Translations under genes and position numbers: made by a program
Notes under the pieces: model-generated
Database searches by the model: none
The model's input: the letters and a program-made list of their open reading frames with translations, nothing else
Told to the model about the DNA's origin: nothing
Assembly (NCBI GenBank): GCA_037975125.1
Contig: CM075862.1
Span: 63,640,078-63,704,077, forward strand
Origin: Latrodectus hesperus
Taxonomy: Eukaryota > Arthropoda > Arachnida > Araneae > Theridiidae
Length of the DNA: 64,000 nt
Direction: 5' to 3'
Part shown: positions 10,714-21,937 of the stretch, one piece after another
Layout of the letters: the number at the start of each line of letters is the position of its first letter
How positions within the stretch are numbered: the stretch's first letter is position 1

Positions 10714-11513
10714 CTTTTTAATCGTTTATAAGTAACATCATTAGCTAATTTGATTACTGAATACTGGACATCTCTTTCTATATCAGAAAAGTTTGAATTT
10801 TTCTCAAAGGCAACAGAAATAGATGATTCAGAGATTCGTGTAACAATGCCTGAAGCTATCACTTCAATTTTTCCATCTGCATTTAAGTTTCCAATACCAA
10901 CAATGTCACCTAATAAAAGCATAACTTAATTTAGAATGAAATTCAACAATTTTATATAAAAAATACATTACTGGCATAGCAAAAATTGAATGAATTTTTA
11001 TGAACATACAGATATCTCACGGTAATTTTCATTAAAAAAATTATTTTAACTAAAGCTAATAGAGCATAATTGCCTAATAAAATTTTAATTAACAAAACAA
11101 ATGTAACATCTTTAACACTGCACTCTTATATTGAAAAAGTAACATTAAGTACTTAAATTTATGTTTTACCTGATGATATGGAATGAGTAGGAAAACTATT
11201 ATGACTCCAGAAAGGTTCGAAACTCAATAAAGATCTTCCAAATAATCCAGTAGATGAATATCCCAGACGTAGTTTCGGTATACAAATCCCTTTCTTTTGT
11301 AGAGTTTTGACAGACTTACATTCTTGTAAACACCTAATAACAAAATAACTGTCATAAATGGTTGATTTAGGAATAGAATTTAATAATTTTAAATTACGAA
11401 AATTACTTGTTTTCTTCAATTTCTGCATCCCTTTCCAAATCAAGAAGTTGTAAATGTTTATTGACAAACGAGTCAAGATCTACAATGTTCGATTTGTCTG
11501 AAACTTCAGACAT
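10714..11513 (-). CDS. IGHMBP2: IGHMBP2/SMUBP-2-like helicase, first three exons
   Basis: Partial gene. Coding exons are 11407-11513 (ATG at 11513), 11170-11333 and 10714-10909, joined by short GT-AG introns with consistent phase (107, 164 and 196 coding bases). The joined product starts MSEVSDKS and contains LDLERDAEIEE, GLFGRSLLSFEP, SGDIVGIG, SISVAFEKNS and KLANDVTYKRLK. These match in order the N-terminal region of the SF1B helicase family IGHMBP2/SMUBP-2, which precedes the ATPase core. The known family member is a ribosome-associated 5'-3' RNA/DNA helicase. The helicase motifs themselves are not in this window. It is divergently arranged with the Hsp40 gene 1.2 kb away. Orthology is from sequence pattern only but the match is collinear over about 155 residues. 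Confidence 0.88.
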
Positions 11514-12000
11514 TTTGAATGCAGAAAAGTGTGTTAAAGTGCTTAATTTCAAAAGGAAATATTGATATAAACATGATATATAAACAAATCAATAATTAAT
11601 TCATAATATAAAGTTTCTTCATTGATGGAATGATATTGTTGACGCTTGATATATTTTGATAGATTTAAAAGTTTTATTGAAGAAGCTTGCTTTTCTCACT
11701 AATGAATTAATAATTATTTTTTAATTTATTTATCTAAATTTAATCTTATAAAAATACTCAATGTATCACATTAATTTTTTTAGATACTTAGCGGAGTATC
11801 ATTTTTATCTTTTAAAAAATGTTTTTCATAAAAACTTTGTAATCTGAAATTAAAATATGAAATATAACACATCAAAAATATAATTAAAATATAAAATTTC
11901 AATTTCAATTTTAATTTTTATCAAAACTAAGTTTTAGAATTCTTATATAAATTGGACACCAGATGGCGGAATATGTGTAGAGGTTTCATATGACGCTAAA

Positions 12001-12018
12001 GAATATTCGTGAACATTC
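12001..12018 (+). promoter_or_regulatory. Heat shock element, four units
   Basis: GAATATTCGTGAACATTC is a perfect array of four alternating nGAAn/nTTCn pentamers, the binding site for trimeric heat shock factor. It lies 29 bp upstream of the TATA box of the Hsp40 gene, the expected place for a heat-inducible promoter. Confidence 0.85.
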
Positions 12019-12046
12019 ACGATATTTATCATTTGACCTCGAAACG

Positions 12047-12052
12047 TATAAA
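12047..12052 (+). promoter_or_regulatory. TATA box of the Hsp40 gene
   Basis: TATAAA lies 29 bp downstream of the heat shock element. The first exon would begin about 12060-12075 and run as 5' untranslated sequence to the donor AAG|GTAAGT at 12170/12171. That intron ends at 12679 (TTTATTATAG), two bases before the start codon. Confidence 0.75.
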
Positions 12053-12680
12053 GAGTCGTCAGACAGTAGAATTCCTATTTGGTTAGATTGCATTCGTAAC
12101 TCGTGTTGTGTGTGCGTTAACAATTCTGCTACTTGTTATAGTATTTGTTTTGATTGAAGTTCATAGTAAGGTAAGTTATTTGTTTTTTAATTGCTTCTCA
12201 TATAGTATTCTTATTAATTTTAGAATTTCAATAAATGTGAGTATATATCCTTCTAAGGTGATGTCCTATTAAGGACGTACGTGTCTTAAGTGTTTTTGCG
12301 AAATACAATATGTTAATATTTTATTCATACGATACTTATCTTAATTATGGTAAATACTTTGTATATGTTACTTTATTGTAAAACTTATTGAATGACTATA
12401 GCTTCTATTCAAAAGAAGAGATGGAATCGCATTCTTAAGTTTTTATTAAATTTTGATATTTCTTATCTAAACAATGTCAATTTAATATCGTTTGCTAATA
12501 TTTTTCAACAACTTATTCGTAAAACTGAAATAGAATTGTTCGTATCGTAAGAATGTATTTTAGATATTAAAAAAAAATAGGCATTCTATATTAAGCTACT
12601 TATAATCAATAATATACGATGAAGTCTTCTCTTGTGTAATATATAAGTTGTTTGCTTAATTTTTGTTTATTTATTATAGG

Positions 12681-14427
12681 ATGGGAAAAGACTATTACAA
12701 GACTCTGGGCATTAGTAAAGGTGCTTCAGAAGATGAAATTAAAAAAGCCTACAGGAAGTTGGCGCTGAAATATCATCCAGATAAGAATAAGACTGCTGAG
12801 GCTGAAAGTAAATTCAAAGAGATAGCTGAAGCGTATGAAGTTCTTAGTGACAAGAAGAAAAGGGATGTTTATGATCAGTTTGGTGAAGAAGGTTTAAAAG
12901 GTGCTGCAGGTGGAGGAGGTGGTGCAGGTGGAACACAAGGATTTACATACACTTATCATGGTGATCCAAGAGCCACTTTTGCACAATTCTTTGGTACAGA
13001 CAATCCATTTGAGTCATTTTTCTCCATGGGGCTTGGTGGGGGCCATCCTGGCACCACAATGTTCTATGGAGACGATGACATGGAAGTGGATGGTGATCCA
13101 TTTGGTCATTTTGTGCGGGGAAGTGGCAGCAATCCATTTCGATCTCAAAGCTTCACAGCAGGATCTCCAAACATAAACCGTGCAAAACCAAAGACCCAAG
13201 ACCCACCTCTTGAACATGACTTGTATGTCACATTAGAAGATATAGCTAAAGGTTGCACAAAGAAGATGAAGATAAGTCGCAAAGTCCTAAGCCCTGATGG
13301 TAGATCGACAAAGCGAGAAGAGAAAGTTCTGTCTATAAATGTGAAGCCTGGATGGAAAGCTGGAACGAAGATCACATTTCAGAAAGAAGGTGACCAAACT
13401 CCTAACAGTATACCTGCAGATATATCTTTTATTATAAGAGATAAACCACATCCCATATTCAAGAGAGAAGGAAGTGATATTAGATATACAGCCAAAGTGT
13501 CTCTTAAAGAGGTAAGTTGATTATTGAATATTTGAACATTTTATCATTAAAATGTGATTAATACTTAAATATTTTTTGCATTATTTAGTTAGAAATTTAA
13601 AATAAGATTAACTTTAATAATTGAAACAAACATGATAAAGAATATTCAAAATATAACTTTTCTTGTAAAAACTGGATCTCCTTATTTGATATAACTTGGA
13701 TTTCAAGCTATATGTGAAATATATTTTAATAGTGATTATTGTATTAATGTGTATAAAAATTATTTAAAATTGAGTAAATAACTGAATTTTATTTTTAAAC
13801 ATTTTGTGTATTAACAGTTTATTTAATTTACCAGTATCGCAATTACTTAAATTTGCAAAAACATCTTATATGAAATTTAGTTATATAAGTACAACTATTT
13901 TTTGAACTGATGTCAGTACTTGGAAATATATTGAAAGTTTGAATTCAGTTAATTCTAATGTAAAGATTATTATAATAGAGTATATCTTGAGTAAATGAGT
14001 TTTTAATCATTTGAATAATACATTTTATTACTTTATAATAATTCAAGTTCTAATTTCATTATCTATTAAAAGAATTGTTAATATGTATTTTCATTAACTC
14101 ATTGATTTTTCTCGAAAAAATTAATATTGAAGCAGTTTTTAAATCTATTTCTTAATTTTCTTTTATGAAATATACTAAATTTGCTTCTTTCCACAGGCTT
14201 TGTGTGGCACAAGAATTGAAATACCAACGCTTGGAGGAGAGAAAAGAGTTCTGAGGATAACTGATGTTGTGAAACCAAATTTTGTACATAGGATTAAAGG
14301 ACAAGGACTACCAATTCCTAAAGATCCTACTAAGAAAGGGGACTTAATAGTAGGATTTGATATTAAGTTTCCAGAATATTTGTCAGACAGTGCTAAAACA
14401 ACTCTCAAAGAAGTGCTACCGAACTAG
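12681..14427 (+). CDS. DNAJB1: DnaJ homolog subfamily B member 1-like (Hsp40)
   Basis: Two coding exons, 12681-13511 and 14197-14427, joined in phase 0 (GAG|GTAAGT and TTCCACAG|GCT), give a 353-residue protein close to the family's usual 340. The start [11 protein letters not shown] is the family's standard N-terminus; an in-frame Met at 12663 lies in the intron and is rejected. Residues 1-70 are the J-domain with HPD at 32-34, which stimulates Hsp70 ATPase. A Gly/Phe-rich region follows to about 165 (including GGGGGAGG and [12 protein letters not shown]). Two beta-sandwich C-terminal substrate-binding domains follow, then a dimerisation tail containing FPEYLS. The protein is a type II (class B) cytosolic/nuclear co-chaperone. 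The upstream four-unit heat shock element predicts heat induction. It is divergent from the helicase gene. Confidence 0.96.
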
Positions 14428-14913
14428 ATTATGGAATAATTTAACTTTGATACTATTTGTTAACAAAGTTAATGTGTGAAGTGAATCAGAAGAACATCTG
14501 GAAACATGTTTCTGTGAATGTTATGTGTTGATGGAAGAATTTGTTACTTTGTTTATTTTGTACATATTTAAGGTGTAAATATTTTGTGTATATTTATTTT
14601 ATAAGAAAATCATTTTTTTTCCTTTCTACTATAATTTCTATGCGTCTCCTTAATGACATTGTCGGTGAACTATTTTGTAAATATATTTCTGTATGTTGGA
14701 AGCAAGTATTGTTTCTTTCAAATTTTGAATTCAATGTGAAAAATTTATTTTTCTATTCATTCAATTCAAATGTCTATTAATTTGTACTTAATTGTAGTAT
14801 TGTAAATTTCAACTGTTGTATTGAATTTGTTACAATTTATCAAAATTTTTATACTTAGTGTATAATTGTCAGACATAAGATTGGTGAATTGCTTCCAACA
14901 AATATTTTAGACG

Positions 14914-14919
14914 AATAAA
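14914..14919 (+). terminator. Poly(A) signal of the Hsp40 gene
   Basis: AATAAA lies about 490 bp after the stop codon and is followed within 20 bp by the GT-rich segment ATGTGTG. The 3' UTR is thus about 14428-14938 and AT-rich. Confidence 0.65.
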
Positions 14920-14944
14920 TTATTTGATATGACATGTGTGATTA

Positions 14945-17900
14945 TTCATAGAGTGGAAATATTAATAGCATTGATATACTATTCATATTAACATTGATAT
15001 AAATGTCACAAAATCATTCTGGTTTACTTGGTTAGTTATTCATGTTAAACAAGTTAGTACAGTATTAATATTTGTTGCATGCTTTAACATAAGTTTAAGT
15101 GTGAGACTCTTCCATATGTGAATTTCTCAGCTTAATTTTCTTTAATATTTTCATTTTTCATTATTTAATCTTAAATGTCTTATAAAAATATCAAAGTTAA
15201 ATATGTTTGTATGTGTGTTACATATAAAACTGCTTCATTTTAAAATGAACTCACATTTTATATCTTGGAAAAACTGCATGAATGAAAATGAGCATCAAAA
15301 TTTAATTTGTATAAGGAATTATCTTATAAAAATTTTATAAGGCTATAATCATTTGTGTCAGATAAAATAATTTATGTTGAAAAAGGCAAAGATTAACTGT
15401 CAGTTTGAGTCTGAATGTTGAAGTTTAATTGTTAAAGGAGTATGTAAAAAGTTACTGAAATTTACTTATTTATACTTTCTCTTTTAGCTGTATCCAGTGA
15501 GTTGGACTATTTGTCAAAGGTAATTTTCTGTGAGTTACAATTTTTAAGAAATTATTCTTAAAAAAATATTTCTTAAAGTTAGAGGGTTGCCAAATCAAAA
15601 TCCAATCTTAGAAATATTTGTAAGTACTTAGCTAAGCTCTGGTTAATGAAAAAGCAGATAATTTAGTAACTATAAAAACAACTTTAAGCAGTTGTGAATG
15701 AAATTAAAGTGTAAACTTTTGCTGGAGTGACGTTTTTAGATTTTTGTTTTCTATTGGATTATTTACTCATAATTTAGTTAAAAGAATTTGTTTCATGGAA
15801 ACCTTTCCAAGGAATTTCTGAATGGTTGAAAAACTTGCAGATTATCCTTTAATAATAACAGTGTGTTAGGGGAAATTGTTTTATTAGAATATGTTCTCCA
15901 AGTGGTTCTGGAATTGGTTTCAAGGAATCGTTATTTATAAAAAGATCTAGAATAACTGATGATTCTAGAAAGCCCAATTATCAGTTACTAATAATTTTTC
16001 AGAATAATAATGATAATTAACAGTTAAAATTATCTAGAAAGTTTTGAATGGAAAATGAACAAAATTACCTTTACAGGATTTTCTCGTGCGAGTTCGGAAA
16101 ATGCGTCGTGAACTATAAAGAGAAGTAAATTGTGCTTAATTCTTGAGCTATTGTGATTCTTCCAGTTACTATCTTAATACTTTTTTGGAGTGAATGTTTT
16201 AACTTTTCTCGAGTCGGAATTTTTCGATGTTCATTTCACATTTTGTTTGGAAGATTTGGTAAATGTGCGAGCGTTTATTTCATATTGTGTGTGAAAATTC
16301 CCGACCGATGCTCCGCTAATAATTAGCTTGAATGGGGGGGGGATTTCCGTGAGTCTATTTTCACTGTGTTTTGCTTTGTCATGAATTATATTAATTTACT
16401 AATATGCTATAAGATGACTTTATAGGTTAAGTAGACAAGTTATTGTGATTTTATATGAAGCTATTTTAAATCAACATGTAACTGTAAATTAAATGAAAAG
16501 TGTTCTGTATGTTTAAATTGTCTTTATATGTAACTTTATTTATTAACAAATATTTTTTTATAAAAAATTTCCATTAATTTTTTTTTTTTACAATTTGAAA
16601 TATTATTAGAGATTGGATTCAAGCAGAATAATTTTTAAAATTGTTAATATATATATTCCACCACAAATTGAGAATTCATGTTATATATGATATTAACTTG
16701 TGAATTTTCCATTAGTGGAATGTGTAATTGATTACTACAAAATAGAGAATGCAACATTTATCATCACTAAAGTTTATTAAGTAATTGGAAAAACTTATTA
16801 AACTATCAATTGCTAATAATAATTATTAATTACTGAAAAATCCAACTAACTGAATATGTGGAATAAAGAGTAGGAATAATTATTCCTAATAAGAGTATGT
16901 TTTGTGGTATTCAAGTCTTCTTCATAATATTTTCATTTACGTTCACGATTTAATTTTTTTCAAAGAATAGATATTTGCATGATAATCTCAGACAATTATT
17001 TCCAGAAGTACGATTATGATTCTTGTTACTGGTAATTCTGTTGCATTTATAAATTGATTTACAGTTGAAAAAAATTATCAAACCTCAGACTCTATACATA
17101 TAAATTTCAGCATATTCCTGTAAGACATTCATGAAAACGTCGTTAAATGGTACATTAAATTAGCATAATATAATTGATCACTGTAAGATAAATACAAATA
17201 TTATTAATGATATTTTTATTTAAACATTGCATATTTTTTATAAATATAACGCTAAATTGATTGGGAAATTGTATTTGAAGTATTTTTTAAAAATTCAAAA
17301 TATTGTAATCAAAAAAAAAATTATTTTTTTAACTTTTAAAGTTACATTTTCTTTAAAATTCGTTGGTTTTATTTCACCATTCTTTAAATTAGCAATACAT
17401 AATCCTCCATATACATATATAACTTGACATTTATTTTTATAATTTCTTCTAATTTAAATACTATCTTCTTATAAATTCATTTGAGTATAGGAGAAAAGTT
17501 TTGTATTCGACATACATCTCATGATTTGCAATTTTAGTTTAAGTAACTTTTAAAATTAATAGTATATTTACTTTTAAGTAAGTATATAGCGTGCAGTTTA
17601 ACTTACTAATTTTTAGCTTTTCCTTATTTGTAATAGATTTTAGGTATGCATTTCATCTTTTTCATTCTCTTTTATTAATATCGCCACAAATTACTGGAAC
17701 ACTCGGGAGCCATTACTTCAAAAATATGTTCAAAACAAAAATCCAATAACTAGTTTCTAGATTGTACTGGAATAATCTTGAAAAATTTTAGGAAAAAAAA
17801 CTCAAAATTAATGGGAAATACTTATATAGTTCGCGAATACGTTTTTGAAAAAGTTGTTATTAGAAAATTCTAGAAATAACTGGACAGTTAATACAAACTT

Positions 17901-18461
17901 CCAGAATAATCCCGATAGATCGGAATTATTTATTTGAAAGCATATATAATTTACATGAATGATTCAGATAACGTAACTTCTCTTTTTTTTTTTTTTCGGG
18001 AAAGTTACTGAAAAATCAGGGTAATTTAGAAATTCTATGTAATAATCGAAATAATTTAAGAAAGTGCTGGAAAATTCTAGAACAAGTGGCTATTCATTTA
18101 TGAAAACCGGAATTGAGAGTTACTTAAAACTTCTACAGAATTCGAGAATGCAGAAGTTCTAGAATGTTTGAATTGAATCTGGGTAAACGTGTTGTTTTGA
18201 AAGTGTATTATGCTGCCATAAATCAATAATAGTAAACTGGCAAAAAGTAGATTATAAAATGAATTGTTTAAATATTCTCAAATTCGAATTATAGAAGATT
18301 CTCTGTCTTTTAATCACTTCCTGTAAGAATCAAAAGTGAGGAAAAGTATATACATAAGAAATTGTGTTAAATAAAAAGCACCTTAAATAGCTTACACAAA
18401 TGGAATTTACGATAAATAATTTTAATGAAATAATTATAAATTATTTCATTGTACAAATTTT
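14945..18461. other. Intergenic AT-rich spacer
   Basis: No gene or repeat family was recognised. Two things stand out. At 15488-15519 a 32 bp open segment is bounded by a good acceptor (CTTTCTCTTTTAG) and donor (AAAG|GTAATT). From 15900 to 16060 and 17700 to 18180 the motif TCTAGAA or CTGGAA recurs many times at irregular spacing. An eight-base G run lies near 16335. Confidence 0.4.
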
Positions 18462-18688
18462 TATTTATTTATTTATTACATTACATATATTCAGACTTGT
18501 ATGCTTGATTCTTGAGATCCGCTTGTAAGTCTTCGTTGATAATAGGACAAATAGCACAATGACAGATGTACAACCACAGAAGAATAACGAAGAAAACACC
18601 CAGGGCCACGGTGGGAATCGAACCCACACTCCTACGCTCTCAAGCGATTAGCGGAGTGATGCTTTGACCACTCAACCACGGAGCGCCC
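18462..18688 (-). repeat. SINE, family D, tRNA-Ser-like head
   Basis: A full-length copy, read on the minus strand, with a 10 bp target duplication TACAAATTTT at 18452-18461 and 18689-18698. The head starts GGGCGCTCCGTGGTTGAGTG and has a long variable arm and a T-arm GTGGGTTCGATTCCCAC. The anticodon region reads CCGCTAA, so the parent was probably a class II tRNA-Ser(GCU). The tail is a run of AATA repeats. It closely matches 42770-42953, so the family was recently active. Confidence 0.88.
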
Positions 18689-19013
18689 TACAAATTTTAA
18701 GACTCAAACAAATATTGAAAATTTTTCTCAACACTACAGCCAGATAATTAGTCTAAAAGAGAACTCGTATGTAATTCTAACTGTGTTTAATGCTAAAATT
18801 GGTATGAGAAGCTAACTAAGCAATTAATTACCTTGACAGGAAGAACTCGAACTTATGAGGGCTTCATATCTACCTTTTTTACCAACAATGGTAGTTTATA
18901 ACACTGAATTATTATCATTTATTGATATTATAAACAATGAAAAACATCCATTATTTTCTCATAAATCTTGCTAATAATTTTGACGCTTTTATGTGGTTCA
19001 GGATTATATGAGA

Positions 19014-19300
19014 GCCGACCGATGGCTGAGTGGTTTGCTTCCCTGACTTCTAGGTTATTGGTCCCAGGTTCGAAGCGTGGTTCGGGCATGGATGTTTCTT
19101 TCTCTCTGTTTCTCTGCCCTTCTGAGATGATATATGAATGTGGCCCACCCTATAAACGGGTTTGTGATGGTATGGCGTGGGTAATGTTACTGGCTTCCGC
19201 GACTCGGTTCATAAGTGCTCACCGGGTAAAGTTAAATGAGTAGCAATTTCTGGCCTTGTTGTGGCGAAGGGTTAATTACCCAGTGCTCTCCTTTATTAAC
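19014..19300 (+). repeat. SINE-like element, family C
   Basis: The head resembles a class II tRNA: box A ATGGCTGAGTGG and box B CCAGGTTCGAAGC. The body shares motifs with family B (CACCCTATAAACGGG, TTTCTCTCTGTTTC) but is otherwise distinct. Only one copy is in the window; the 3' end is set approximately. Confidence 0.6.
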
Positions 19301-20574
19301 AAAATTAGGAAAGAGACAACTATAAAATATTTTATTTTGCTTAATATCGATTATATTAAGCAAAACTAGTAATATAGATTATATTAAGTAAAACAAATAT
19401 CTCAAAACTAGATTATTCTTATCTAGTTTTGAGATACCAAATAATGTGAAAAAAATTCTTGAGTTTTTAATCTCGAATTATCATTAACTTTTTTTTAGTT
19501 CTTTTAAATTAGGAATTTATATAACTTTTCACAATAAACGTAATTAAAATGTACAAACTAATTTATTTTAATTTCCTATGAGATTGTGTAAACGTTATAC
19601 ACACACTTATTTTTGCAATTTCATATGAACTCAGGAAGAATTTTAAAATTCAAGTGTGGAATCTGTTTTAGTATATTCATGTTAAATCCTTTTCATTATC
19701 GTTAAAATCAATAATTTGTAATATTTTTTAATTAGAGAATGTGTGCAATTTAACTTATTAATAAAAAAAACTTCTCATTGTTTATATCATTCTCGTTAAT
19801 TTTTCTACCCTAAGTTTGCATAACGGAGTAAGTTTTAAAATTCGATGCTTCACAAAATTGTTCTATGATTCTCTTACTTGAATGCATCAACTCTAGGAAG
19901 GAAAAATCTTCTTAATGATTTGCTTTCTTTTTCCCACTTCGAACGTACTTGGAAAGCGAAAATAAAATGCAGTGCGTTTAATGGTGACGTGAACTTTTTG
20001 AATATTCGAAGCATATTCTAGAAACTTTGGAGTGTTTAAGAACTTCGGTCGAAAATTCGAAATCGTCGGCAGTGGTACAAAGCCTTGAACTTTCCTTCTA
20101 CATAGTGTGTCAAGCATTTGGTTGCCGTTTGTCAGGGAAATGTATGTCGGCACTCGCAATTATAAATCCATCTCTATATTTAGGTACCACCTCTCAAGCG
20201 CCATTCTCGAAATAGAAGTTGTTGCCTCAATTTTTTTTACCCGCATTTTCGTTTCTCTGAAGGATGACCAAATGATGACACACTTTTTTACTCTTACTAC
20301 AAGTATAAACAAAGCTGCCTGAGTTAAAACCTCACTCCTCCCTTTGAAATTTAGCAATAAAAATATACAATTCTTATTGGTTTCATATTGAGGATTTGTT
20401 TTAAATTTAAGTAAAAGATTAATTGCTCAAGAAAATAAGTCACTTTGATTTTCAGTTGTTTAACTCACTTTTATTTGAATCTCCTTGTATTTTTAAGACC
20501 TTATGTCTCACAGTTTTTCTCATCTGATTATAATATATAAAATTTGACTGTGTAAAATATTCTTATTTTCTAAA

Positions 20575-20990
20575 TAAGGTGGTGTAAGGTATTTCAACGT
20601 TCACCAAACAAATTGCTTTCTAAGAAGACTTTTAATAAGTAATGTATTCACTTGTTGCAGTTGAAGAAACCTGGAAAATTCTCAAGCACTCCCCCGATAG
20701 AAATGCATGGAAAAATGCAACATCCGTCTCGTTTTTCAGCAGTGCCTGGGATCAAACCTGAGACGTTATACTCCAAAGAGCGTTATCTTACCAGTAGTCC
20801 ACGGTGAGAACAGATCAACAATTTTGATACTGGATTGTGGACTCCCTAACGGTAAAAGCTGTTGTAAAGTATTTTAATGTCCATTGCTTAATTACCTTCC
20901 GAGAAAACTTCTTCATAGATAATGTGGATCGAATTCACGTACCGCAAGGGAGGAAACCCGGAAAACTCTTACTTCCTCTAGATTTCTTGG
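20575..20990 (-). repeat. Diverged SINE, family E, two partial copies
   Basis: On the minus strand a tRNA-like box B (CAGGTTTGATCCCAGGCA) near 20745-20762 heads a body seen again in pieces at 28545-28740 and 44065-44490. A second partial body begins near 20840 (AAAGCTGTTGTAAAGTATTT) and shares GGAGGAAACCCGGAAAA. Copies differ a lot, so this is an old family. Confidence 0.5.
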
Positions 20991-20994
20991 TTTT

Positions 20995-21255
20995 AGAATA
21001 AACCCTTTCAGAGAGAAGAAAATGAAACTTTTATTCGTGCCAGTAATTCTAGAATACCAATACATGTGTCGTAAGATTGAAGTATATAAGCAATCTTCAG
21101 CTATCAGCCGTTAGGCTACGACAATAAATACAGCTTCAAAGCTGTACTTCGTTGTATTAACTGACAATTCCATCAAGAGGGGTAGTATATATAGGAATAT
21201 TCTCCTATTTCTCCTCTCCTAAGAAGTAGGAGAATATTCCTACATTTTGCCCACC
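20995..21255 (-). repeat. LTR-like remnant (possible solo LTR)
   Basis: On the minus strand a purine-rich stretch ending GGTGGGCAAAA precedes TGTAGGAATATTC, as a polypurine tract precedes a 3' LTR. Within it are a TATATATA box near 21188 and AATAAAAG near 21032. A 15 bp inverted repeat (taggaatattctcct) lies at about 21191-21243. No second LTR, internal domain or target duplication was found. Confidence 0.4.
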
Positions 21256-21356
21256 TTCGGGAGTAATTTCCTGCTTTCTAGAAAAATATTAAAATATACG
21301 AGGTTCAGTTCTTCCCATTTAGCCGAATCTAGAGAGAAAGTAAAGGTTATAAGAAG

Positions 21357-21357
<1 letters not shown>

Positions 21358-21430
<73 letters not shown>
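21358..21430. repeat. (TA)n microsatellite
   Basis: An uninterrupted TA dinucleotide run of about 36 units. Confidence 0.97.
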
Positions 21431-21433
<3 letters not shown>

Positions 21434-21937
21434 CTTAATCAGCACCATGGAAAGAAAAACTCAAAATGAATTACAGCTACAAATAAAATTTGGTTATTTT
21501 ATTTTTTTATTTGTAACTTGAAAAGCTCAACACAATTAATGTGACTTACAAAAAATTATCGAAGTAAAATGGAAACATTATTTAAATAAACAAATAATTG
21601 ATTTTAATTGAAAGTAATTAAGTAATTGATTTTAATTGGAATTTTTGTACGAAATTCTTTATTGCACAAGCGTGAAAATTACATTATCATATTTAACTTC
21701 AATTTAGCAATCGAATATATACAGGAATTTAAAGAAAAGCCAGAAAAATTGTGATAACTATGTTAAGCCAAATCTAATGAAATCTTTTTTATCTGACACG
21801 TCAAATCAGTTTTCACACACAACAAAAAAAAAATTGTATAATGAGTAAATATTACCCATTCAAATCACTCGGGCTATAACTATACAAAAATGCTGCTTCT
21901 TAATTTAAGTATTAGAAATATAATAAAAAATGTATTA

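Larger units (their letters stand above)
11514..12060. promoter_or_regulatory. Putative bidirectional promoter region
   Basis: About 550 bp separates the ATG of the minus-strand helicase gene from the inferred transcription start of the plus-strand Hsp40 gene. The Hsp40 side has a TATA box and a heat shock element. No TATA box was recognised for the helicase side. Sharing of regulatory sequence is inferred from spacing alone. Confidence 0.45.

Noticed and set aside
12663..12680. Upstream in-frame Met of the Hsp40 ORF
   Set aside because: The segment is intronic: the acceptor TTTATTATAG ends at 12679, and the family N-terminus MGKDYY starts at 12681.
18602..18688. Functional tRNA-Ser gene on the minus strand
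   Set aside because: It is the head of a SINE with target duplications and a second copy. The lower acceptor stem mispairs and position 33 is C.
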